A stretch of DNA of 17,315 nucleotides from CAAGNP01 sp045644725 (lineage in GTDB: Bacteria > Bacteroidota > Bacteroidia > Bacteroidales > UBA932): contig JAZRHK010000106.1 of the NCBI GenBank assembly GCA_045644725.1, forward strand, positions 1 through 17,315, given 5' to 3'. Below the pieces are notes generated by a model. That model had not been told where the DNA came from. It was given only the letters and a program-made list of their open reading frames with translations, and searched no databases. A program made the position numbers and the translations under genes. Shown in pieces: positions 1 to 7,356 of the stretch. Position 1 is the stretch's first letter. Each line of letters starts with the position of its first letter.

Positions 1-1175
1 TCATCCACCCCAAGACGTACTTTCGCCGAGATAGGGAAGATACGGGCAGGGGAGAGGTCATATTTCCGGCCGTACTCTGCTATCTGTGACAGATACCCGT
101 CACGCTCCTCTTCCGACACAAGGTCAGCTTTGTTCAGCAGCACGACCACTTGCTTCTCTATTCCGTTTTCAGCCACAGCCGCAGATACCCTTTCAGAAAG
201 GTTAGCTATGTTCTGCTCAAATGTCTCAGGCCTCTGGGAATCCAGCATCAGTATCACCACAGATGCCTGTGCCATCTTCCACCAGGTCCTCTCGATACCG
301 ATCATCTCGATGGTCTCGGTGGTGTTCCTGATACCGGCAGTATCTATGAATCTGAATGTTACTCCGTTTATATTGATGGTGTCCTCGATGACATCACGGG
401 TGGTCCCGGCGATGTCCGACACGATGGCTTTCTCCTCTCCAAGGAGAGCATTAAGCAATGTACTCTTCCCTGTATTGGTAGCCCCGACAATAGCGACAGG
501 GACGCCGTTCTTTATCACATTGCCCAGGGCAAATGACTCTATCAGTTTGTCCAGATGGGCACATACCGCCTCCAGAAGCTCCTTCAGGCGCACTCTATCG
601 GCAAATTCCACATCCTCTTCACTGAAGTCTAGTTCGAGCTCCATTAGCGACACTATCTCCACGAGATCGCCCCTCATCTTCGAGAGCTCCTGCGAAAATC
701 CCCCTTTCATCTGGGCCATTGCCACATCGTGGGCCGCTTTGGTTTGCGATGCAATAAGGTCTGCCACCGCCTCTGCCTGTGCCAGGTCGAGTTTGCCATT
801 CAAAAATGCCCTTTTGGTAAATTCTCCCCCTTCTGCCAGGCGTGCACCTTTCTCCATCAGCAGTTTAAGTATCTCCTGGGCAATATACTCGCTGCCATGG
901 CAATAGATCTCTGCCGATTCCTCTCCGGTGTAGGAGTGGGGGGCTCTGAATACCACCGCCATCACCTCATCGATCACCTCTTCGCCACGGCGGATCACCC
1001 CAAACCTCATTTTATAGTTTTCGCTCTCGCGCAACGGTTTTTTCCCCGCAGGGGTGAAGACCTGGTCCAATATCTCTATCGAGCGTGGGCCCGAGAGCCT
1101 TAGGACTGTCACAGCACCCGCACCGGAACCGCTTGCCTGAGCGCAAATTGTACTTTCGTCGTAATAATTTCCCAT
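1..1175 (-). CDS. mnmE: tRNA uridine-5-carboxymethylaminomethyl modification GTPase MnmE (3' end cut by window edge)
   Basis: MnmE is a cytoplasmic GTPase that, with MnmG, installs the (carboxymethyl)aminomethyl group on wobble uridine of certain tRNAs. The 391 codons visible show the N-terminal tetrahydrofolate-binding region (about residues 5-120, with a GEFTKRAFLNGKLDLAQAEA-type segment near 117-136), a helical domain, and an inserted G domain: P-loop GATNTGKST at 231-239, DTAG at 278-281 and NKAD at 348-351. The C-terminal helical part with the usual Cys-containing end lies beyond base 1. The start ATG at 1173-1175 lies 3 bp after the stop of the upstream methyltransferase gene, so the two are probably co-transcribed. 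Family members are about 450-460 residues, which fits the amount missing. The P-loop has Ala-Thr where many members have a Pro, a minor variation. Identification is secure. Confidence 0.96.
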   Translation of the reverse strand, partial: MGNYYDESTICAQASGSGAGAVTVLRLSGPRSIEILDQVFTPAGKKPLRESENYKMRFGVIRRGEEVIDEVMAVVFRAPHSYTGEESAEIYCHGSEYIAQEILKLLMEKGARLAEGGEFTKRAFLNGKLDLAQAEAVADLIASQTKAAHDVAMAQMKGGFSQELSKMRGDLVEIVSLMELELDFSEEDVEFADRVRLKELLEAVCAHLDKLIESFALGNVIKNGVPVAIVGATNTGKSTLLNALLGEEKAIVSDIAGTTRDVIEDTININGVTFRFIDTAGIRNTTETIEMIGIERTWWKMAQASVVILMLDSQRPETFEQNIANLSERVSAAVAENGIEKQVVVLLNKADLVSEEERDGYLSQIAEYGRKYDLSPARIFPISAKVRLGVD

Positions 1176-1178
1176 ACT

Positions 1179-2693
1179 CTATTTTCTCTCTAATGCCACC
1201 ACGTTCTCGATATGTACCGTATGAGGGAACATATCCACCGGGCGGACTCTGGTTATTCTGTATTTCTGAGACAATATCGACAAATCGCGTGCCTGAGTGG
1301 CAGGATTGCAGCTTACGTATACTATTTTTTCAGGGTTCGCATCCAATATCACCTGCGCCACATCGGGGTGAATTCCTGCCCTCGGCGGGTCAAGGATGAT
1401 TACATCAGGGGTCCCTCCGTGCTGCGCAATGAATTCGTTGGTAAGGATATCTTTCATATCACCTGCATAGAAGGTGCAATTGGTGATTCCGTTGTTCTGT
1501 GCATTGATCTTCGCATCCTCGATGGCCTCAGGCACATACTCGATACCTATCACGCTGGCAGCCCTCTTCGAAACGAACTGCGCAATGGTACCGGTGCCGG
1601 TATATAGGTCATACACCTTCTCATCACCCTTCAAATCAGCAAATTCCCTTACTACGCTGTATAGGCGGTAAGCCTGCTCGGAGTTGGTCTGATAGAACGA
1701 TTTTGGGCCGATTTTGAAGCTCAGATCCTCCATCTGCTCATAGATGGCATCCTCCCCAGCATAGTTGATCACCGGCAGGTCACCGAATGAATCATTGCCC
1801 TTGGTATTGATAACGTAGTGGAGCGATTTGATCTGAGGGAAACGCTCGAGCATGGCATCCAGGAGCAATAGGATAGGGGCCTTTTCCCCCTCTGCAGCCT
1901 CTCCAAGCGAGGTGCAGGCAAGGGTCACCATCACATCCCCCTTGGTATTGGTCCTTACCACCAATGTGCGGAGGAGTCCCACCTGCTCCCTGAGGTTAAA
2001 GAAGCTCAGGCCGTGCTCCACTGCATATTCTCTGACGAAATTGCGTATTTCATTTGATGGCTCGGGCTGCAGGTAGCATTTCTGGATATCGAGCACCTTG
2101 TCAAATGCTCCGCCAATGTGGAATCCGAGGCCGAATCCCTCCGGACGGCTGTTCACGCTCGAGTAGCCCAGGCGAAGATGACGGGGGAATCCGTTGGGAT
2201 AGTCTGCAGGGTCGAGCTGGGTAGGGGGGGAGAATATATCCTCCGCCTTCTCCCCTTCGAAGAGCCAGCGGCGGTCCGAGAAGGTAAACTCAAGTTTATT
2301 GCGGTATTCGCGGGTCTTCTCTGAGCCGAGAATAGGCTCGATCTCAGGTAGTTCCAGATGCCCGATACGGGTCAATTGGTCCACCACCTGCTGCTGCTTG
2401 AACTGGAGTTGCTGCTCATATGGCAGAATCTGCCACTTGCAACCTCCGCAGGTTCCGTAATGGTCGCAGAATGGCGCTACGCGCAATGGGGACGGCTTCA
2501 CCATATTGATGGCAACACCCTCCATATATCCGCTCTTTTTCCTGTGAATCCTCACATCCACCACATCACCAGGGATGCAAAGTGGGACAAAAAGAACTTT
2601 ACCTTCCACCCTCGCGAGGGAATTGCCCTCAGCTGCAATGGATTCGATCTCTATATTCTGCAATACGATTTTTTCTTTTCCTTTTCTGCTCAT
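1179..2693 (-). CDS. rlmD: TRAM-domain 23S rRNA (uracil-5-)-methyltransferase, RlmD/RumA type
   Basis: A SAM-dependent methyltransferase of the TrmA/RumA family, acting on uracil C5 in RNA. The 504-residue product starts with a TRAM RNA-binding domain (about 8-65). Four cysteines match the family 4Fe-4S site: C76, C82 and C85 in CDHYGTCGGC, and C206. The SAM-binding loop DLYTGTGTI is at 362-370, DPPRAG at 435-440, the catalytic nucleophile C462 in VSCNPA, and a general-base glutamate E496 in HIENVVAL. I chose the ATG at 2691-2693 because TRAM homology begins right after it; an in-frame ATG at 2735 would add 14 residues of unrelated sequence and run into the divergent promoter region. The exact target (23S U1939, U747 or another site) is inferred from the Fe-S type of the family and cannot be read from the sequence. 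Confidence 0.93.
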   Translation of the reverse strand: MSRKGKEKIVLQNIEIESIAAEGNSLARVEGKVLFVPLCIPGDVVDVRIHRKKSGYMEGVAINMVKPSPLRVAPFCDHYGTCGGCKWQILPYEQQLQFKQQQVVDQLTRIGHLELPEIEPILGSEKTREYRNKLEFTFSDRRWLFEGEKAEDIFSPPTQLDPADYPNGFPRHLRLGYSSVNSRPEGFGLGFHIGGAFDKVLDIQKCYLQPEPSNEIRNFVREYAVEHGLSFFNLREQVGLLRTLVVRTNTKGDVMVTLACTSLGEAAEGEKAPILLLLDAMLERFPQIKSLHYVINTKGNDSFGDLPVINYAGEDAIYEQMEDLSFKIGPKSFYQTNSEQAYRLYSVVREFADLKGDEKVYDLYTGTGTIAQFVSKRAASVIGIEYVPEAIEDAKINAQNNGITNCTFYAGDMKDILTNEFIAQHGGTPDVIILDPPRAGIHPDVAQVILDANPEKIVYVSCNPATQARDLSILSQKYRITRVRPVDMFPHTVHIENVVALERK

Positions 2694-2713
2694 GGTTCTT
2701 CGAAATAATTGAG

Positions 2714-2721
2714 CAAAAATA
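2714..2721 (-). promoter_or_regulatory. Putative Bacteroides-type -7 box for the methyltransferase/mnmE operon
   Basis: Read on the minus strand this is TATTTTTG, a match to the Bacteroidota sigma-ABfr -7 pattern TAnnTTTG, 21 bp before the ATG of the methyltransferase gene. No good TTTG lies at the expected -33 distance, so the assignment rests on one box and the position in a 66 bp divergent intergenic region. Confidence 0.4.
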
Positions 2722-2734
2722 GCAAAATAATGCA

Positions 2735-2742
2735 TATATTTG
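2735..2742 (+). promoter_or_regulatory. Putative Bacteroides-type -7 box for the GH9 gene
   Basis: TATATTTG matches TAnnTTTG and sits 17 bp before the chosen GH9 start codon. A TTG at 2709-2711 is a weak -33 candidate with a spacer of 23 bp, somewhat longer than usual. The untranslated leader would be only about a dozen bases. Confidence 0.4.
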
Positions 2743-2759
2743 GCTTAAAATATACCATT

Positions 2760-4568
2760 ATGAGAAAACTGCTTATATCATTGGCGCTGTTGATGTGCGC
2801 CTTAAATGCTAAAGCTGATCAATGGATCAGAATCAATCAATTGGGCTATCTGCCTGAATCTGTAAAAGTGGCTGTCCTAATTAGTGAGGAGGCTATCAAT
2901 GTAGACAATTTCGCTATTGTGGATGCACAAAGTGGCAAAAAAGTGAAAGTCCTCAAGAGTGTAAAGGCAGCAGGTGCTTTCGGCTCAATGAAGGCCACTT
3001 ACCGCCTTGATTTCTCCGGATTTGAAAAGAGCGGGGAATATTACCTTCAGGCAGGCAACGCCAAATCACCGGTTTTCCCTATAAACACCACCGTATATGA
3101 CGGCACAGCAGACTTCCTGCTAAACTATATGCGTCAGCAGCGCTGCGGTTACAACCCACATATTGCAGACAGCTGCCATACCCACGACGGCTATATCCTT
3201 TATCATCCGACCAAAACCGGGCAACACATCGATGTGACCGGCGGATGGCACGACGCTACCGACTATCTTCAGTATACCACTACATCTGCAAATGCCATCT
3301 ATCAGATGATGTTTGCATATAATGAAAATCCTGAATCATTTGGTGATGAGTATGATGCACGCGGGCATAAAGGTGCCAACGGCATTCCTGACATCGTGGA
3401 TGAGATCAAATGGGGCCTTGACTGGCTCAACAAGATGAACCCTGAACCTGGTGAACTCTACAATCAGATCGCAGACGACCGCGACCACGCTGGAATGCGT
3501 CTTCCTCAAGACTGCAAAGTTGATTATGGCTATGGTCCAGGACTGGGTAGACCTGTATATTTCTGCAGTGGAGAGCCTCAGGTAAGAGGTACCTTTATGA
3601 ACTCCACAATGGGTGTTGCAAGTACAGCTGGTAAATTTGCATCATGCTTCGCAATGGGTTCAAGAATCCTTGAGCCTTTCTATCCAGAATTTGCAGAGCT
3701 TATCGGTTCTAAAGCTGATGCAGCATACCAGGAGGGTGTCAAGAAACCTGGCAACTGCCAGACCGCATCCGTTCTCGCCCCTTATATTTATGAAGAGGAC
3801 AACTGGGTGGACGATATGGAGCTTGGCGCAGTGGAGTTGTTCATCTCCACCGGCTATGGCAAATATCTCGAGCAGGCCATCGAATACGGCCGTAGGGAGC
3901 CTGTAACCCCTTGGATGGGTGCAGACAGTGCCAGACACTACCAATGGTACCCATTCATGAATATGGGTCACTACCACCTTGCCAAAGTGGGCAATGAGAG
4001 AGTCAAGAACGAATTCATCAGGAACCTGCGCACCGGTATCCACAGAACATACGAAAAAGCAGTCGAGAGTCCATATATGCACGGTATCCCTTATATCTGG
4101 TGCTCAAATAACCTGACTACAGCTATGCTTACACAGTGCAGACTGTACAGGGAACTTACAGGTGATGACACATATGCTGAAATGGAGGCAAGCCTTCGTG
4201 ACTGGCTGTTCGGCTGCAACCCTTGGGGTACAAGTATGGTAGTGGAGCTTCCAAAACATGGAGATTATCCTGTACAGCCACACTCATCATACCTTAACGC
4301 CGGAAAAGGGACCACAGTGGGTGGTCTTGTGGATGGCCCTGTTTACTACAACATTTTCAAACATCTTGAAGGTGTCAATATGGAGGGTATTCCTAACACT
4401 CCTGGTGACACTTACGACAGATTCCAGCCAGACTTGATGGTATATCACGATGTAATTGGCGATTATTCAACAAATGAGCCTACAATGGACGGCACAGCAT
4501 GTCTGACATACTATTTGTCTGCGATGCAGAAAGATGGCTCAAAACAGGCCAAAGCTGAAAAGAAATAA
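2760..4568 (+). CDS. Secreted glycoside hydrolase family 9 (cellulase/endoglucanase type)
   Basis: An inverting beta-1,4-glucan-type hydrolase exported from the cytoplasm. The 602-residue product has a signal peptide (cleavage likely after A19 in NAKA-DQ), an N-terminal cellulase Ig-like domain (about 20-108, with the typical NQLGY at 26-30) and a GH9 alpha/alpha catalytic domain (about 112-595). The catalytic residues are visible: GGWHDATDY at 161-169 supplies the Asp pair D165 and D168, and DYSTNE at 568-573 supplies the acid E573. The ATG at 2760 is chosen over an upstream in-frame ATG at 2709 because it begins the signal peptide. There is no lipobox, carbohydrate-binding module or type IX secretion tail, so it is probably periplasmic. 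No SusC/SusD-like genes flank it, so substrate cannot be inferred from context; endoglucanase, beta-glucosidase-like or oligosaccharide exo-activity all occur in GH9. Confidence 0.92.
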   Translation: MRKLLISLALLMCALNAKADQWIRINQLGYLPESVKVAVLISEEAINVDNFAIVDAQSGKKVKVLKSVKAAGAFGSMKATYRLDFSGFEKSGEYYLQAGNAKSPVFPINTTVYDGTADFLLNYMRQQRCGYNPHIADSCHTHDGYILYHPTKTGQHIDVTGGWHDATDYLQYTTTSANAIYQMMFAYNENPESFGDEYDARGHKGANGIPDIVDEIKWGLDWLNKMNPEPGELYNQIADDRDHAGMRLPQDCKVDYGYGPGLGRPVYFCSGEPQVRGTFMNSTMGVASTAGKFASCFAMGSRILEPFYPEFAELIGSKADAAYQEGVKKPGNCQTASVLAPYIYEEDNWVDDMELGAVELFISTGYGKYLEQAIEYGRREPVTPWMGADSARHYQWYPFMNMGHYHLAKVGNERVKNEFIRNLRTGIHRTYEKAVESPYMHGIPYIWCSNNLTTAMLTQCRLYRELTGDDTYAEMEASLRDWLFGCNPWGTSMVVELPKHGDYPVQPHSSYLNAGKGTTVGGLVDGPVYYNIFKHLEGVNMEGIPNTPGDTYDRFQPDLMVYHDVIGDYSTNEPTMDGTACLTYYLSAMQKDGSKQAKAEKK

Positions 4569-4587
4569 AAGTTACACAATTTATATT

Positions 4588-5874
4588 ATGTTAAATAGTA
4601 ATAATATCCCTCTCCCCGAGAGGATGCGTCCCAGAAATCTTGACCAATATGTGGGTCAGGAACATCTTGTCGGGGAAAAAGCGATTCTGAGAAGGATGCT
4701 TGAGACAGGAAATATCTCCTCTTTCATCCTTTGGGGCCCTCCGGGTGTCGGCAAGACAACTCTGGCCCAGATTATCGCATCACGCCTGGATCGCGAGTTC
4801 TACACACTCTCAGCGATCAATTCGGGTGTCAAGGATATGCGTGAGATCTTCGAGAAAGCGAAATCCAATTCCATCTTCTCCAAAGGGTCTCCGATACTGT
4901 TTATCGACGAGATTCACCGCTTCTCCAAGGCCCAGCAGGACGCACTGCTGGGCGCCGTGGAGACCGGCACCGTGACCCTTATCGGTGCCACCACCGAAAA
5001 CCCCTCTTTTGAGGTTATCACCCCTTTGCTTTCCCGCTGCCAGGTATATGTCCTCAAAAGCCTTGGGGTCAAGGATCTGGACAAATTGCTCCAAAGAGCC
5101 CTCACTGAAGATATTGTCCTTCGTGAGAAAAATATCGAAGTAGTCGAAAAGGATGCCCTCTTCCGCTACTCTTCCGGAGATGCCCGAAAGCTCCTCAATA
5201 TCCTGGAAATCATTACCTCAGATATCTCTGACGGGGAAAAACTGGTCATTACCGACAAACTTGTGGCTGAGCGTCTGCAGGAGAACATTGCCATATATGA
5301 TAAAAACGGCGAGCAGCACTACGATATCATCTCTGCATTTATCAAGAGTATGCGTGGCTCCGACCCCAATGGTGCCATTTACTGGATGGCCAGGATGCTC
5401 GATGGCGGTGAAGATCCCCTCTTCATTGCCCGCAGAATGCTGATTCTCGCCTCTGAGGATGTGGGCCTTGCAAATCCCAACGCCCTTCTGTTGGCCCAGG
5501 CCACCTTTGAGACAGTCCATAAAATCGGTATGCCGGAGGCTCGTATTCCCCTTGCGGAGTGCGCCATCTATCTTGCCACCTCCCCCAAGAGCAATTCTGC
5601 ATATATGGCTATAAATGAGGCTCTCGCAATGGTTCACAATGGGGACAACTCCCCTGTCCCACTCCACCTTCGCAATGCCCCTACCTCCCTTATGGAGGAG
5701 CTGGGATATGCCAAGAACTACAAATATGCCCACTCGTACGAAGGGAACTTTGTAGACCAGGAGTTCCTCCCTGAAGGGAAATCCGGCACCAAATTCTACG
5801 AACCGGGCGACAATGCAAAAGAGCGCGAAATTCGCGCCCGTCTGCAAAAAAACTGGAAGAAATACGGATATTGA
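4588..5874 (+). CDS. rarA: Replication-associated recombination protein A (AAA+ ATPase, RarA/MgsA)
   Basis: RarA is a cytoplasmic AAA+ ATPase related to clamp loaders that acts at stalled replication forks and binds SSB. The 428-residue product has Walker A GPPGVGKTT at 50-58, Walker B ILFIDE at 103-108 followed by HRF, sensor 1 around GATTEN (133-138), an arginine-finger LLSRC segment, and the C-terminal tetramerisation region with the typical EDVGLANP and LAECAIYLA segments. Length agrees with the family (about 430-450). The ATG at 4588 is chosen because the family N-terminus (PLPERMRPRNLDQYVGQ) follows directly; an upstream in-frame ATG at 4534 overlaps the GH9 coding region. It lies 19 bp after the GH9 stop and may share its transcript. 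Its stop is 6 bp from that of the convergent operon. Confidence 0.97.
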   Translation: MLNSNNIPLPERMRPRNLDQYVGQEHLVGEKAILRRMLETGNISSFILWGPPGVGKTTLAQIIASRLDREFYTLSAINSGVKDMREIFEKAKSNSIFSKGSPILFIDEIHRFSKAQQDALLGAVETGTVTLIGATTENPSFEVITPLLSRCQVYVLKSLGVKDLDKLLQRALTEDIVLREKNIEVVEKDALFRYSSGDARKLLNILEIITSDISDGEKLVITDKLVAERLQENIAIYDKNGEQHYDIISAFIKSMRGSDPNGAIYWMARMLDGGEDPLFIARRMLILASEDVGLANPNALLLAQATFETVHKIGMPEARIPLAECAIYLATSPKSNSAYMAINEALAMVHNGDNSPVPLHLRNAPTSLMEELGYAKNYKYAHSYEGNFVDQEFLPEGKSGTKFYEPGDNAKEREIRARLQKNWKKYGY

Positions 5875-5880
5875 TCTCTC

Positions 5881-7356
5881 CTATATCTCTCTGATATATT
5901 TGGCACTTACATAGGCATATCCCGACTGTGTAGGAAATTGGATTTTTGCAAAACCATCCACCACTTCGTATACCTCTACCCTTTGGTCAGGCTTGATACT
6001 CCCAACAATCCTGCTTTCTGCATTAGGTTCAGCCCTGACATTCAGAAGTTTGTCATTTAAGGTAGATACCACCGTATATGTCTCCTTCTGAGGATATTCT
6101 TCGTTTTTTCCATTGGTAAGTAACCAGAAAGAAAATAGAGTTAAAGCCAATAAAGCAACCAATACTTTTTTATAGTTTATGACAATAAATAACACAACCG
6201 GTTTGCTCAGGGATATCAGATTGATTGTCAGGTTTACAATCACAAAACCAAGCAAGCCATAAATAATTGTCGAATCTATAAACATGAAAATGCCAAAAAG
6301 ACCGATGCTTAACCCCAATTTCTCTCCTGCATTCTCAGCAACCCCTCGTTGAGTGCTGCTCTTGGGTGTGGGAATATTGTTATGTTTTTTGACCATTTGT
6401 ATACACAAATCTGAGGAAATGCCATATATGACGTACAATATTCCTGTCAAAATAAGAATATAGATCGAAATGGGACTGAAATGATAATTGCTGTATATTT
6501 CAGCCAATGCTCTGCCATCCTGATGGTATATGCTCTCAAATATGAATATATTCTCATACATGGGTTTACATAGCCATAGCACAAAGACTATAATACACAT
6601 AACTGCTGCTATATTTAATAGCCAATTAGAAACCTCACATATAGTTGAAATTCCCAATCTCTTATGGGCAGCAGAATATATCGCGGTAATATGCAATCCG
6701 ATTGCTACGAAAAGATTCAATATAAAAAAGAGCAGTAGCCCACCTGTTATGGAGTTGGCCTTTATAATGAGCCATTTGGCAAACATAAAGAATGGAGAGA
6801 CTATCATGCCCCAGGTGTTTTCCCTAGGGGTCAGAATATCATAAACCAATTTCAATGTATTGTCAAAGAAATCTGTGATTGAGGCACCCTTGAAGAACTT
6901 GGTTGTTTTTGAGGGGTTATCCATGAGGGTTGTGTAGGAAAGGTTGCACAAGTTAACCATATCCGATATAGCCTGTGGCAGTCCACCACCTTGAGCATAC
7001 ATCTGCTGAATTCTGTAGTACTCCAAACCATATGTGCCATTCAGAATATGGTTTACCCCTCCATAGCTTGTAGTCGCCTTTATGATTCTAGGGTTAGTGT
7101 ATACCTGAATTGTGTACCCCTCCACTTCGGAGCTGATACTCTGGACATACTCTTTGGCAGTACGCTCCAGATCAATACTGATGTACAGCTTATTTGATTC
7201 TGGACGATCTATATTTTCAATCTTCCGTATGGCAGCTGGAGATATTACTTTTGTATTGTCCCCAGTGAGTTTAAAAAAAGGAATCTCCCCACCCTCTTGA
7301 GAACAAGAGAGAAGGGAGATCACTGCCAATATTGCTATAAGAAGTTTACGGCACAT
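5881..7356 (-). CDS. Lipobox-bearing multi-pass membrane protein with C-terminal bacterial SH3 domain
   Basis: The 491-residue product begins with a lipoprotein signal (lipobox LLSC, C18), followed by an uncharacterised soluble domain (about 25-185) in which Asp/Glu/Lys-rich and beta-like segments alternate. About six hydrophobic helices follow (about 204-227, 244-263, 294-313, 347-363, 364-384, 397-415). A bacterial SH3 domain closes the protein (about 427-490; LLNVRAEPN at 437-445, ending in YVSAKYI). Basic loops fall at 229-233, 323-345 and 395-397, which by the positive-inside rule puts the N-terminal domain and the SH3 domain both in the periplasm. SH3 domains of this kind often bind peptidoglycan. 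The gene is last in the operon; its ATG overlaps the stop of the preceding gene by one base (TAATG), suggesting translational coupling. The function of the N-terminal domain is not recognised. Confidence 0.85.
   Translation of the reverse strand: MCRKLLIAILAVISLLSCSQEGGEIPFFKLTGDNTKVISPAAIRKIENIDRPESNKLYISIDLERTAKEYVQSISSEVEGYTIQVYTNPRIIKATTSYGGVNHILNGTYGLEYYRIQQMYAQGGGLPQAISDMVNLCNLSYTTLMDNPSKTTKFFKGASITDFFDNTLKLVYDILTPRENTWGMIVSPFFMFAKWLIIKANSITGGLLLFFILNLFVAIGLHITAIYSAAHKRLGISTICEVSNWLLNIAAVMCIIVFVLWLCKPMYENIFIFESIYHQDGRALAEIYSNYHFSPISIYILILTGILYVIYGISSDLCIQMVKKHNNIPTPKSSTQRGVAENAGEKLGLSIGLFGIFMFIDSTIIYGLLGFVIVNLTINLISLSKPVVLFIVINYKKVLVALLALTLFSFWLLTNGKNEEYPQKETYTVVSTLNDKLLNVRAEPNAESRIVGSIKPDQRVEVYEVVDGFAKIQFPTQSGYAYVSAKYIREI

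Noticed and set aside
130..906. Long plus-strand open frame of 258 codons
   Set aside because: It lies antisense to mnmE, whose protein has all the GTPase motifs; the plus-strand translation is Ser/Thr-rich shadow sequence with no recognisable domain.
5218..5847. Minus-strand open frame of 209 codons inside rarA
   Set aside because: Antisense to a well-conserved AAA+ gene, with no signal or family resemblance; explained by the codon bias of rarA.
5875..5880. Bidirectional terminator between the convergent rarA and SH3-protein genes
   Set aside because: Only 6 bases separate the two stop codons and I find no strong hairpin with a T-run around them; termination must occur inside the opposite gene or be Rho-dependent.
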